Shown in pieces: positions 19,313 to 28,166 of a stretch of 64,000 nucleotides of DNA (its first letter is position 1; each line of letters starts with the position of its first letter). The stretch spans positions 2,418,001-2,482,000 of the forward strand of contig OY759969.1 in the NCBI GenBank assembly GCA_963662865.1, given 5' to 3'. This DNA comes from JAJDYQ01 sp963662865 (GTDB lineage Bacteria > Pseudomonadota > Gammaproteobacteria > JAJDYQ01). The position numbers and the translations under genes were made by a program. The notes beneath the pieces are model-generated. The model had not been told where the DNA came from. It was given only the letters and a program-made list of their open reading frames with translations, and did not search any database.

Positions 19313-20212
19313 ATGGAACAGCTACCAACAATTGAATTCTTCGTAGGAAATACCCCTTTAGTTAGGTTGCAACGGATTAATCCCAATCCGACTAACCAGG
19401 TATTGGTCAAACTTGAAGGAAATAATCCCGCAGGTTCAGTAAAAGACAGGCCGGTATTGAACATGATTCAACAGGCAGAGCGCCGAGGTGAGATTGAGCC
19501 AGGAGATACCCTTATTGAAGCAACCAGCGGTAACACCGGCATTGCATTGGCTATGGTGGCAGCTATCAAAGGCTATAAAATGATACTGATTATGCCGGAT
19601 AATATGACGGAGGAGAGACGTGTTTCCATGCGAGCATACGGGGCACAGCTTATATTGGTCACCCAAAAACAAAGTATGGAAGGGGCACGTGATCTGGCGC
19701 TCAAGATGCAGGCTGAAGGCAAGGGAAAGATTCTGGGCCAGTTTTCCAATCCCGATAACCCGAAAAGCCATTATATGACCACAGGGCCGGAAATTTGGCG
19801 CGATACCAAACAGCAGGTGACGCATTTTGTCAGCGCCATGGGGACAACCGGAACAATTATGGGGACATCGCGCTATCTAAAGGAAAAAGATCCCGGGATA
19901 GAAATTGTGGGAGTACAACCTGCAAACAATGAAGCTAAAATACCAGGGATCCGGCGCTGGCCTGAAGAGTATCTGCCATCAATATTTGATGCCAGACGTG
20001 TCGACAGGACGATTGACATGACCCAGGCTCTTGCGGAAGAGACAACGCGCGACTTGGCGGAAAAAGAAGGTATTTTTGCCGGGATTTCATCCGGCGGTGC
20101 CGTAGCGGCAGCATTACAGATATCGCGTGAAGCGGAAAGAGCGACTATCGTTACCATTATATGTGACCGCGGTGACAGGTATTTATCCAGCGGTGTTTTC
20201 CTCGCCAGATGA
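19313..20212 (+). CDS. cysM: Cysteine synthase B (O-acetylserine sulfhydrylase)
   Basis: PLP enzyme making cysteine from O-acetylserine and sulfide or thiosulfate. 299 residues. The PLP lysine is Lys44 in NPAGSVKDRP. The substrate loop EATSGNTGIALAMVAA and the phosphate-binding glycines SSGGAVAAAL are present. The RRVSMRAYGAQLILV pattern favours CysM over CysK. It begins directly after the pdxJ TAG with no spacer; the upstream pdxJ sequence would have to supply the ribosome-binding site. A pairing with the B6 gene pdxJ is chemically apt because CysM needs PLP. Confidence 0.94.
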   Translation: MEQLPTIEFFVGNTPLVRLQRINPNPTNQVLVKLEGNNPAGSVKDRPVLNMIQQAERRGEIEPGDTLIEATSGNTGIALAMVAAIKGYKMILIMPDNMTEERRVSMRAYGAQLILVTQKQSMEGARDLALKMQAEGKGKILGQFSNPDNPKSHYMTTGPEIWRDTKQQVTHFVSAMGTTGTIMGTSRYLKEKDPGIEIVGVQPANNEAKIPGIRRWPEEYLPSIFDARRVDRTIDMTQALAEETTRDLAEKEGIFAGISSGGAVAAALQISREAERATIVTIICDRGDRYLSSGVFLAR

Positions 20213-20414
20213 GCTTTGCTACATGGGCAAATGGCGTTGAGTCGGTGAAAGATTACTGTATTGCAAAGGGAAGATGAATCCTTCAGCCGACGCTACCGGT
20301 TTCTGACACAAGTTTGATCGGCCGAATCCGAAAGGCTGTCCTGCGGCAAATTCTGTCTGACAATGCTTCAATAATACAGTACTATTTATTTTTAGTGTAT
20401 TACCGGAAGGTCAC

Positions 20415-21137
20415 ATGTACATGCTGAGAGCAAATCAATTACCGGGATGGATGAAAATAACCATTCTTATATCAGGATTGTTGGCCGTATCATGCGCCAC
20501 GGTCAACGCATATTTTCCTTCCTCAGCAGTTGAGCAGGCAGCAGATCGCCTTATTGAACAGGTTCTTGGTGAAGATGGCCGTATGCAGACTCTCCCTCCT
20601 GCTGAGGAATCCCGGCGTGATGGTCGGCAAGTGTCATGGTCACCTGGTGGGCAGACTGGTCAGATGGTTGTTGCTATTCTGAGTATGGTATCCACCGATG
20701 TATATGCTGTCCCACCCAAAGGGAGTCTGGGTGATATATCCAGACCAGCCACTCTTCACCGGACTACCGGGTACCGAGATAGCACGGTCCATTTGGATAT
20801 ATCCAGCTCGGCCATTACACAGATCCAGTCTTCCATGCAGCGGCGCCATGCCCGTTTGTCGAAACACTACAAGGCGGGTGCCATAGGGTATGACTCTGAC
20901 GGACTTGTGGCTATCCGGGATATGAATGCAGTAAGCCCGGAAGAGCGTGGAGAGCTGACAAAGTTGATTGTGGAGGAAAATCGGGATCGTGATGCGCTTT
21001 ATCGAGAAATAGCCAGGGCGAATGAACTCTCGGAATGGGAAACGCAGATCCGGGATACATTTTCCAGACGTTGGGCGGCAAAAGCTCCTTCTGGCTGGTA
21101 CTATCAAGGCAGAAATGGTGTCTGGAAGAAAAAATAA
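20415..21137 (+). CDS. DUF1318 (YdbL-like) family lipoprotein or secreted protein
   Basis: Function unresolved; E. coli YdbL works with the YdbH/YnbE envelope pair in lipid transport, but neither partner is beside it here. 240 residues. The hydrophobic leader ITILISGLLAVSC ends in a cysteine at about residue 27, a poor lipobox (A-V-S-C), followed by ATVNAYFPSSAVEQAADRLI, the hallmark of DUF1318. The C-terminus (APSGWYYQGRNGVWKKK) also fits. The middle section (about residues 60-130) is not typical and may be an insertion. GGAAGG stands just upstream of ATG 20415. The 200-base gap after cysM suggests its own promoter. Confidence 0.75.
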   Translation: MYMLRANQLPGWMKITILISGLLAVSCATVNAYFPSSAVEQAADRLIEQVLGEDGRMQTLPPAEESRRDGRQVSWSPGGQTGQMVVAILSMVSTDVYAVPPKGSLGDISRPATLHRTTGYRDSTVHLDISSSAITQIQSSMQRRHARLSKHYKAGAIGYDSDGLVAIRDMNAVSPEERGELTKLIVEENRDRDALYREIARANELSEWETQIRDTFSRRWAAKAPSGWYYQGRNGVWKKK

Positions 21138-21189
21138 TATTTTCTGGCCGTTCGCCGTTTAATCACTGCATCCGGTTCTTTTATCTTCC

Positions 21190-21969
21190 ATGGATAATAT
21201 CTTCGTATTTGATATTGAGACAGTACCGGATCTGGATGCTGGTCGGCGCATATACAATCTGCATGGCTTGTCAGAAGAAGACGTGGCCAAGGCCCTGTTT
21301 CATATACGTAATCAGGAAACTGGTGGTTCTGAATTCATGAGGCATCATTTACATCAGATCGTGGCAATATCCGTTGCTTTCAAGTCACGGGACAGCTTCA
21401 AAATCTGGTCGCTTGGGAACGAAGATTCCGATGAAAAAGAGATATTGCAACGTTTTTTCGATGGCATTGAACATTATATACCTACACTGGTAAGCTGGAA
21501 CGGAGGGGGGTTCGATCTGCCCGTTATTCACTACCGTGCGTTGAAACACGGTGTAAATGCAGCGAGATATTGGGAAACAGGCCAGAATGATAGCTCTTTC
21601 AAATGGAATAACTATCTTAATCGTTATCACTCACGGCATACTGATTTAATGGACTTATTGTCAGGTTATCAACCGAAATCTGTAGCGCCGCTTGATCAAA
21701 TTGCCATTACACTTGGATTCCCTGGAAAAATGGGTATGGATGGTTCTAGAGTTTTTGACATCTGGATGAGTGGTAAAATTAAAGCGATTCGTGATTATTG
21801 TGAAATTGATGTCCTGAACACGTATCTTGTTTACCTGAAATTTGAGTTAATGCGCGGAAATATAAGCCAGTCATGGCTCGATGGCGAATACCATTTCTTG
21901 CAACAGTGGTTAGCTAAATCCGATTTGCCCCATTTTCAGGAGTTCCTGGAATACTGGCGCAAACATTAG
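21190..21969 (+). CDS. Predicted 3'-5' exonuclease, PolB-like (DNA_pol_B_exo2)
   Basis: 259 residues with the fold of family-B DNA polymerase proofreading domains. The first catalytic motif is FDIETVPD at residues 4-11, motif II is SWNGGGFDLPVIHYRAL, and motif III is IRDYCEIDVLNTYLVYLKF. This small stand-alone exonuclease family is found in many proteobacteria, often next to rlmD as here. Its physiological substrate is not established. The start ATG 21190 has no strong Shine-Dalgarno sequence. rlmD follows after 15 bases. Confidence 0.85.
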   Translation: MDNIFVFDIETVPDLDAGRRIYNLHGLSEEDVAKALFHIRNQETGGSEFMRHHLHQIVAISVAFKSRDSFKIWSLGNEDSDEKEILQRFFDGIEHYIPTLVSWNGGGFDLPVIHYRALKHGVNAARYWETGQNDSSFKWNNYLNRYHSRHTDLMDLLSGYQPKSVAPLDQIAITLGFPGKMGMDGSRVFDIWMSGKIKAIRDYCEIDVLNTYLVYLKFELMRGNISQSWLDGEYHFLQQWLAKSDLPHFQEFLEYWRKH

Positions 21970-21984
21970 TCGCTTGAATTTACC

Positions 21985-23379
21985 ATGGTGCGGAAACGTA
22001 GCCGACGCAGACCGATACCAGCAGGCCTGTATGAAGCGAGGATTGATTCCTTTTCCTCCGACGCCAGAGGAATTGCTCATATAGATGGCAAGGCAACCTT
22101 CATTACAGGGGCGCTGCCTGGCGAGAAAGTGTTGTTTAGATATGTGCGAAGTAAATCGAAGTATGATGAAGGGGTGGTCGAACGGATTCTTGAGCCTTCA
22201 GCAGACCGAATTGAGCCGGAGTGTCCTCATGCCATGGTGTGCGGCGGATGCTCCCTGCAGCACCTGAGCGCACAGGCTCAGATTGAACTAAAGCAGCAGT
22301 TACTGCTGACTGACTTGCTGAAGATTGGTGGGGTCGTGCCCGATGAGGTGCTAAAGCCATTAACGGGGGATATCTGGGGATATCGGCGCAAGGCCCGACT
22401 CGGGGTTCGTGACGTACCGGCCAAGGGCAGAGTTCTGGTTGGCTTTAGAGAAGCGGGAAGCCGATATCTGGCCGAATTGGAAAGCTGTGCCGTATTGCAC
22501 CCATCGGTTGGTAAGCATCTAATGGATTTATCAGCGCTGATAGGTTCATTAGACACACGTTCCAGTATGGTCCAGATTGAGGCTGCGGTCTCTGATGATG
22601 TGACCGCACTCGTTTTTCGACATCTGGAGGCGCTGAGCCGGGATGATCTGGCAAGGTTAGAGACATATGCCAGAAAATATAATCATATTATCTATCTTCA
22701 ATCTGGTGGTGTGGAGACTATAAGCCCGCTATGGCCAAAGAATCCACAACTATCTTATCGACTGGAGAAATTTGATGTTTCCTTGTCATTTTTACCAACT
22801 GACTTCATTCAAATAAACGCCTCTATTAACCAGAAAATGGTTAGCAAAGCAGTCAGCCTGCTCGAAATTCAGGCGGATGAAAGCGTGCTGGATATTTTTT
22901 GTGGACTGGGGAATTTTACGTCTGCAATTGCACACAAGGCAGGTAGTGTTACCGGCGTGGAGGGAGACATCCGATTAGTTGAGCGCGCCAGGAAAAACAG
23001 CATCAATAACGGACTTGATAATGTTCAGTACCATGTGGCTAATCTGTTTGAAGATATTTCTCGATATGACTGGGCTCAGATGAGCTATGATAAATTGTTA
23101 CTGGACCCGCCACGCCCTGGAGCATGGGAAGTCATGCGCGAGATTACTCGTATAAATCCGTCTCGTATAGTTTATGTTTCCTGTCACCCTGCAACAATGG
23201 CAAGGGATGCTGGTATGCTCAAGCGGCAGGGCTACCACTGCCTGGCGGCAGGTGTCATGGATATGTTTCCACATACCATGCACGTGGAATCTATTGCCGT
23301 ATTTGAGAGGAAAAACAGTGCCCATAATATTTGCCATGAAACTGGAAGAGCTAACGCCAGGCACAATGAAGTGCCGTGA
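21985..23379 (+). CDS. rlmD: 23S rRNA (uracil-1939-C5) methyltransferase
   Basis: SAM-dependent, Fe-S-containing RNA methyltransferase (RumA family). 464 residues. An N-terminal TRAM domain (about 10-70) precedes the four cluster cysteines Cys80, Cys86, Cys89 (CPHAMVCGGCSLQHL) and Cys168 (ESCAVLHP). The Rossmann fold has VLDIFCGLGNFTSAIA, the substrate aspartate segment LLLDPPRPGAWEV, and the catalytic cysteine in IVYVSCHPATMARD. The usual ending MFPHTMHVESIAVFER is followed by about 20 extra residues that overlap the next gene. Those extra codons may have arisen by loss of an earlier stop. Confidence 0.96.
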   Translation: MVRKRSRRRPIPAGLYEARIDSFSSDARGIAHIDGKATFITGALPGEKVLFRYVRSKSKYDEGVVERILEPSADRIEPECPHAMVCGGCSLQHLSAQAQIELKQQLLLTDLLKIGGVVPDEVLKPLTGDIWGYRRKARLGVRDVPAKGRVLVGFREAGSRYLAELESCAVLHPSVGKHLMDLSALIGSLDTRSSMVQIEAAVSDDVTALVFRHLEALSRDDLARLETYARKYNHIIYLQSGGVETISPLWPKNPQLSYRLEKFDVSLSFLPTDFIQINASINQKMVSKAVSLLEIQADESVLDIFCGLGNFTSAIAHKAGSVTGVEGDIRLVERARKNSINNGLDNVQYHVANLFEDISRYDWAQMSYDKLLLDPPRPGAWEVMREITRINPSRIVYVSCHPATMARDAGMLKRQGYHCLAAGVMDMFPHTMHVESIAVFERKNSAHNICHETGRANARHNEVP

Positions 23380-23623
23380 ATTTAAGCAAGAAGTCATTCT
23401 TTTCGCTAATGTGGAAGGGAATGTCTATGCTGTTACCGGGATATGTACGCATGAGGATTCGCCTCTTTGCCTTGGTGCCCTGAAAGGTTGCTCTGTAATG
23501 TGTTCACTGCATGGAAGCCTTTTTGATTTACGCACGGGACAGGCAGATGGCGATCCTGCGGATATACCTTTGCAAACGTATGATGTTGAAGTTTCAGATG
23601 GGAACATCTATCTGCATCTTTGA
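23318..23623 (+). CDS. Rieske [2Fe-2S] ferredoxin (NirD/dioxygenase-ferredoxin type)
   Basis: Small soluble electron carrier. 101 residues from GTG 23318, which has GAGAGG 7 bases upstream; this start, not the long open frame beginning at 23174, gives a normal family length. Rieske ligands are Cys43-x-His45 (GICTHEDSPLCLG) and Cys62-x-x-His65 (CSLHGSLFD). It overlaps the last 62 bases of rlmD in another frame, an unusually large overlap. There is no oxygenase or nitrite reductase partner nearby, so its acceptor is unknown. Confidence 0.88.
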   Translation: MPIIFAMKLEELTPGTMKCREFKQEVILFANVEGNVYAVTGICTHEDSPLCLGALKGCSVMCSLHGSLFDLRTGQADGDPADIPLQTYDVEVSDGNIYLHL

Positions 23624-23638
23624 GTTAAACGGAACAGA

Positions 23639-24664
23639 GTGAAAGATATGAGCCATTATTCGATCAGCAGCCGTTTCCTGTTGCTATCAGCGGCATTTGT
23701 TATCGTAGTGGCGGGGATGAAAGCTGCCGCACCGATGTTGACTCCATTTTTACTCTCTATATTTATTGCCATAATTAGCGCACCCTCCATGTTTTTTCTT
23801 CAACGTCAGGGACTCCCGACGTTAATTGCACTGCTGGCGGTCATTTCGATGGTTGTTTTGATTTTGACGTTGATTGCCGTCCTGATAGGCAACTCTATTG
23901 AAGATTTTCGACAATCACTTCCTGCCTATCAGCTACGACTTCAGGAGCGGTTACAGGGTGCTACGGAGTTACTGGAAAGAATTAGCATAAAAATCCCTTT
24001 TCAGGATATTTGGGCATATTTTGATCCCGCTATAGTCATGCAATTGACAGTCAATGTGCTCAGTGGACTAGGTAATGTGCTTGCCAATGGGTTTCTGATT
24101 TTACTTACTGTTGCTTTTATATTATCCGAGGTGTCAGGTTTTCCTGAAAAAATACACCGGACTTTGGAAAGATCGGAACGCTCGTTCGCGGGATTTGATC
24201 ATTTTCTGAAAACCGTAAAGAGCTATATGGCGATTAAAACGTGGACCAGCCTGATAACGGGTCTGCTCGTATGGCTATCGTTATGGTTACTGGGACTGGA
24301 TTATCCGCTATTGTGGGGGATTATGGCTTTTTTGTTGAATTATGTACCTAATATAGGTTCCATTATTGCCGCTGTGCCGGCAGTTTTGTTGGCAATCATC
24401 CAATTAAGCTGGGCAGGTGCGGTTGGTGTTATCGTCATATACACGCTGATTAATGTCATCATTGGTAATGTTATCGAACCACGGTTTATGGGCAAGAAGC
24501 TGGGTCTATCGACACTTGTGGTTTTTTTATCCCTGATTTTTTGGGGGTGGGTACTGGGGCCTGTAGGGATGCTGCTTTCAATACCGTTGACCATGACGCT
24601 GAAAATCGCGATGGATCATAGCGAAGAAACTCGCTGGATAGCTGCTTTGCTGGACTCTGAATAG
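23639..24664 (+). CDS. AI-2E transporter family (PerM/YdiK-type) permease
   Basis: Polytopic inner-membrane protein of the AI-2E exporter superfamily; substrates differ among members (autoinducer-2 export, Na+/H+ exchange) and cannot be assigned. 341 residues. Hydrophobic helices cluster at about residues 10-75, 150-170 and 205-330. The conserved family block is LDYPLLWGIMAFLLNYVPNI followed by GSIIAAVPAVLLA, and the C-terminal VIEPRFMGKKLGLSTLVVFL. It begins at GTG 23639 or ATG 23648, with no decisive ribosome-binding site. It runs 16 bases after the Rieske gene. Confidence 0.85.
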   Translation: MKDMSHYSISSRFLLLSAAFVIVVAGMKAAAPMLTPFLLSIFIAIISAPSMFFLQRQGLPTLIALLAVISMVVLILTLIAVLIGNSIEDFRQSLPAYQLRLQERLQGATELLERISIKIPFQDIWAYFDPAIVMQLTVNVLSGLGNVLANGFLILLTVAFILSEVSGFPEKIHRTLERSERSFAGFDHFLKTVKSYMAIKTWTSLITGLLVWLSLWLLGLDYPLLWGIMAFLLNYVPNIGSIIAAVPAVLLAIIQLSWAGAVGVIVIYTLINVIIGNVIEPRFMGKKLGLSTLVVFLSLIFWGWVLGPVGMLLSIPLTMTLKIAMDHSEETRWIAALLDSE

Positions 24665-24699
24665 CGCCTGAAAAACCGGATAATCTGGCAAAAGCGGGG

Positions 24700-25337
24700 T
24701 TATCCAGGGTAATTCAGAACTTCATTTCCGTTGCTATCGACGGCTATTACCTTGGGGGTTACATTGTTTACTGCCTTTTTCCATTTTGTATGAATGGTAA
24801 TCAGGCTGCTTTTTTGCCTTGCTTTGGATTTTTCTAGCCACATGTTGCTAACTGTCACCTGTAAATCACTGTTTTCAAGCGGCTCCGCTTTAGTAAAGGG
24901 GATGTAGCCCTTTAGGATACTGGTTCTGGCATTGTCTTTGAGCATATATTTTTCAAAGTCCTTAATGCCGGGCGTTTTTTTACTGCTGGTATTTACCTTG
25001 AGTTTTGCAGGCTTCCTGTGAGCAGGGCCGGTGGTTACAGCCGAGGCCAGGGTAGCAGAGCTGCCATTGTCAGCGCCCAACAGTGCAAGTGTCGATGCAT
25101 GAATCCACCCGCTTAAATCGGAACTGGCGACGTAAACTTCGTCCATTCGCCCTGTATCTCCATTTCCATGACTTCCGAACCTATGGCGAGTTTTTCCATT
25201 TGGGGCGAACTCTTATCTGCTGATTCACGTAAAAAAGCTTCATCTACCTTAACAGTATGAATATCACCGATCTCTGCCAGCATCGCCATCGGCGAAAGTA
25301 ACAGAGCTAAAAATAAGGCCTTAGTTATTTTTGCCAT
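24700..25337 (-). pseudogene. SH3-domain (SH3_3-like) exported protein, frameshifted
   Basis: Two adjacent minus-strand frames look like one gene. The 5' part (25337-25113) has a signal peptide (ITKALFLALLLSPMAMLA) and the first half of an SH3-like domain ending in IQGEWTK. The 3' part (from about 25140) continues VYVASSDLSGWIHASTLALL in the next frame, the natural second half of the domain. It is then followed by a low-complexity linker and a basic C-terminal domain of about 90 residues ending near 24700. Adding one G in the AAGTT at about 25135-25141 restores a single frame of about 211 codons. The lesion is a one-base deletion, or a sequencing error. It is convergent with the AI-2E gene. 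Confidence 0.75.
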
Positions 25338-25409
25338 TCGTTCGCCATGAAATATTCTTCATCGTTTTTCAAGCATTTTGGGTTAACGGATGAGCCGCTG
25401 GTTGACACA

Positions 25410-26372
25410 TTATTCAGGTTCTATTTTGTATAGATGTTGGCTAACGGCAGTCCATGCACCGAGGTAGCCGAGCAGCGTGCCAAACGATGTGAGTGCAGCG
25501 ATGAAAGGTATGCCCGGATAGATTGGTTGGAAGTTACTGTTGTAGAGATCTATAAGTTTTCCAACCGGTTCACCCAATGTCCAGAGAGAGGCATAAATCA
25601 GGATACAGGCCAGCAGGCCGCCCAAAAGGCCAAACCACACCCCATCGTAGAGAAAAGGTCGGCGGATGAAGGTATGAGTGGCACCAAATAATCTGGTGAT
25701 AACTATTTCGTCCCGACGATTCTCAATCTCCAGCCGAATAGTATTACCAACAACCAGGATAACGGCAATGGCTAACAGGCCGACCAAAACCAGCAGACTG
25801 CGCTGAACTATCTCTAAAATGCCGTTCAGGCGCTTAATCCATTCAAGATCAAGCTGAGCCAGTTCGACCTGCGGTCTTTCGGCCAATTCTTCGGCCAGGC
25901 TGGTCAGTGCGTCAGTGATTAAATCGTTACGGGGAGAGATCAGTATCACCGGGGGCAGTGGATTATGTTTCAGCTTGTCCAGGGCTTCGTCGAAGCCCGT
26001 CATTCGCTTGAACTCATCCAGAGCCTCGTCCCTGCTCATAAATTGCACATTCACTAACCGGCTGTCCCGTTGTAAATCCAGAGCCACATTCTTTGCAGCC
26101 TGATCGCTCAGATCTTCGCGCAGGTACAGGCTGATTTGTGTGTCTGTTTCCCAATGTCCACTCAGGGTAAGCATGTTTTGCGTCAGCATATATAGGCCAC
26201 CGGGCAGTGCCAGGGCGATGGCCAGTACAGCCATGGTCAGCAGACTGGCGAGAGGGGATTTAAACAGGCGGACCAGACTTTCATTGATACAGCTAAAATG
26301 ATGGGATATCCAAGAACGCAGTCGTATCGCTTGGGATACCCGGGAGGTGGCGGCCCTTGCCTGTTTAGCCAT
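25410..26372 (-). CDS. ftsX: Cell division ABC-like protein FtsX
   Basis: Integral membrane partner of FtsE; in the divisome it controls septal murein hydrolases through EnvC. 320 residues from ATG 26372, overlapping the ftsE stop by 8 bases. The cytoplasmic N-terminus is basic. The first transmembrane helix (LLTMAVLAIALALPGGLYML) is followed by a periplasmic loop, then three C-terminal helices (LVLVGLLAIAVILVVGNTIR; FGLLGGLLACILIYASLW; LTSFGTLLGYLGAWTAV). The FtsX-family segment RRDEIVITRLFGATHTFIRR is complete. Confidence 0.94.
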   Translation of the reverse strand: MAKQARAATSRVSQAIRLRSWISHHFSCINESLVRLFKSPLASLLTMAVLAIALALPGGLYMLTQNMLTLSGHWETDTQISLYLREDLSDQAAKNVALDLQRDSRLVNVQFMSRDEALDEFKRMTGFDEALDKLKHNPLPPVILISPRNDLITDALTSLAEELAERPQVELAQLDLEWIKRLNGILEIVQRSLLVLVGLLAIAVILVVGNTIRLEIENRRDEIVITRLFGATHTFIRRPFLYDGVWFGLLGGLLACILIYASLWTLGEPVGKLIDLYNSNFQPIYPGIPFIAALTSFGTLLGYLGAWTAVSQHLYKIEPE

Positions 26373-27057
26373 GACCGGCCCCGGGGACGGCATCCGATGT
26401 ATTGGTCTCAAGCAGCCTGCCCTGGTGTAATATGACCATGCGGCGACGCATCTTCCGTGCCAACTGGATATCGTGGGTTGCAATGATGGCAGTGACGCCT
26501 ACGGAATTGAATTCGTCCAGCAAATTCATGATTTCCTGCGACAATTTCGGATCAAGGTTACCTGTGGGTTCGTCGGCCAGCAGAATTGGGGGACGATTGA
26601 CTACCGCTCTGGCAATGCCGACACGCTGTTGCTCGCCGGTAGAAAGCGTTACCGGATCGTGATTTTGCTTGTTGAGAAGCCCTACCTTATCGAGGGCGGC
26701 CTGGGCACGTTTACGGCATTCTCTATGGTCCATGCCCGATATTTCCAGCGGCAGCATAACATTATTAATAACAGGCCGATCAAACAGCAGGCGATGGTCC
26801 TGGAACACCATGCCGATATTTCGGCGTAGCAGTGGGATATAGTGTTTTTTCATTCGCACAATGCTGGCTCCGTCGAGGATGATATTGCCCTGTGTCGGCC
26901 GTTCCAGGATAGGGATGAGTTTCAGCAGTGTACTTTTGCCTGCGCCTGAGTGTCCGGACAGAAAGATAAGCTCTCCCCGATTGATATTCAGACTGACATC
27001 ACGGAGCGCCTCGTGGCCATTGGTATAGCGTTTGAAAACGTTAAGAAAGTGCAGCAT
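26365..27057 (-). CDS. ftsE: Cell division ATP-binding protein FtsE
   Basis: ABC ATPase that energises FtsX at the septum. 230 residues. Walker A is GHSGAGKST (about residues 35-43), the Q-loop lies in IGMVFQDHRLL, the signature is LSTGEQQRVGIARAVV, Walker B is ILLADEPTGNLD, and the switch histidine lies in IIATHD. It stands between ftsY and ftsX in the conserved ftsYEX order, 11 bases after ftsY. Confidence 0.97.
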   Translation of the reverse strand: MLHFLNVFKRYTNGHEALRDVSLNINRGELIFLSGHSGAGKSTLLKLIPILERPTQGNIILDGASIVRMKKHYIPLLRRNIGMVFQDHRLLFDRPVINNVMLPLEISGMDHRECRKRAQAALDKVGLLNKQNHDPVTLSTGEQQRVGIARAVVNRPPILLADEPTGNLDPKLSQEIMNLLDEFNSVGVTAIIATHDIQLARKMRRRMVILHQGRLLETNTSDAVPGAGHG

Positions 27058-27068
27058 CTCCCCGTGGT

Positions 27069-28055
27069 TTATGCTCCGTTGGTTGTCTCTTCAATATCCA
27101 GCAGGGTGTCGATAAACTCCGTCGCATTGAAGTCCCGCAGGTCCTCGGCTTGTTCGCCGACCCCGATGTAACGAACGGGGATATCAAACTGGCGGGCGAG
27201 TGCGAAAAGCATGCCGCCTTTTGCGGTGCCGTCGAATTTGGTTAACGCTAGTCCGGTAATACCGATGGCATTGTGAAATTCCCGGGTCTGGGATACGGCA
27301 TTTTGCCCGGTACCGGCATCCAGAACCAACAGAGTTTCATGGGGAGCGCCCGCATCAATTTTCCTCAGGACGCGTTTGATTTTCGCAAGCTCTTCCATCA
27401 GATTCGATTTGTTATGCAGCCGGCCTGCTGTATCAGCGATAAGCATGTCCATGTTACGCGCACAAGCGGACTCAAATGCGTCGTAGATGACCGAGGCGGA
27501 ATCTGCTCCGGTTGCCTGAGCTATGACAGGGACGCCATGATGTTCGCCCCAGGTTTGCAGTTGTTTCACGGCGGCTGCGCGAAACGTATCGCCAGCGGCC
27601 AGCATTACCTTTTTGCTTTGGGCCTGAAAGCGATGCACGAGTTTGCCTATGGTCGTGGTTTTCCCCACCCCGTTGACACCGATGACCAGTATCACGGCAG
27701 GCGATGGCAACATATCAGTGTCGAGAGGTTTTTCATGAGCCTGGAGCCTGTCACTCAGGATTCGGCGTAATTCATTGACGAGGCCATCTGTGTCTTTGCC
27801 GCTTTTCCCGAGTTCATTGATGATTTCGCGGGTAGCCTCTATGCCGGCATCCGCCATTAATAGCCTCATCTCCAGTTCTTCCAGGGCGGATTCCAGGTTT
27901 CCGGAATGCTTGAAAAGACTTGTAATATCACCAAATAATGCCTGACGTGTCCGGCTCAGCCCTTTTTTGAGTCTTTCGCGGAAAGATTGATCAGATGGCC
28001 TGGAGTCTGTTGCACTGGAACGATCTGTTTTGCTTTTTTTGCCGAAACTGGACAT
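27069..28055 (-). CDS. ftsY: Signal recognition particle receptor FtsY
   Basis: Membrane-associated GTPase that receives SRP-ribosome complexes for co-translational insertion. 328 residues, shorter than E. coli FtsY because the acidic A domain is almost absent; a short charged N-terminus leads directly into the NG domain. G-motifs: GVNGVGKTTTIGKLVHRF, AAGDTFRAAAVKQLQTW, DTAGRLHNKSNLMEEL, TKFDGTAKGGMLFAL. First gene of ftsYEX, divergent from the M16 peptidase genes. Confidence 0.97.
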   Translation of the reverse strand: MSSFGKKSKTDRSSATDSRPSDQSFRERLKKGLSRTRQALFGDITSLFKHSGNLESALEELEMRLLMADAGIEATREIINELGKSGKDTDGLVNELRRILSDRLQAHEKPLDTDMLPSPAVILVIGVNGVGKTTTIGKLVHRFQAQSKKVMLAAGDTFRAAAVKQLQTWGEHHGVPVIAQATGADSASVIYDAFESACARNMDMLIADTAGRLHNKSNLMEELAKIKRVLRKIDAGAPHETLLVLDAGTGQNAVSQTREFHNAIGITGLALTKFDGTAKGGMLFALARQFDIPVRYIGVGEQAEDLRDFNATEFIDTLLDIEETTNGA

Positions 28056-28166
28056 GGTTAATGAGTATTATGGCTTGCGATTGATCCAGAGAAACTTTAT
28101 GGCATATCGATAGTCTGAGTGAGGATGTATCCTACCATCACGCTGGACAGGCGCGGAAAAATATTT

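Noticed and set aside
20213..20414. Possible riboswitch or tRNA in the gap after cysM
   Set aside because: No tRNA T-loop signature and no match to cobalamin, TPP, glycine or SAM aptamer cores that I could recognise.
23174..23317. Longer N-terminus for the Rieske protein
   Set aside because: It lies wholly inside rlmD, has no ribosome-binding site, and would add 48 residues unlike any Rieske ferredoxin.
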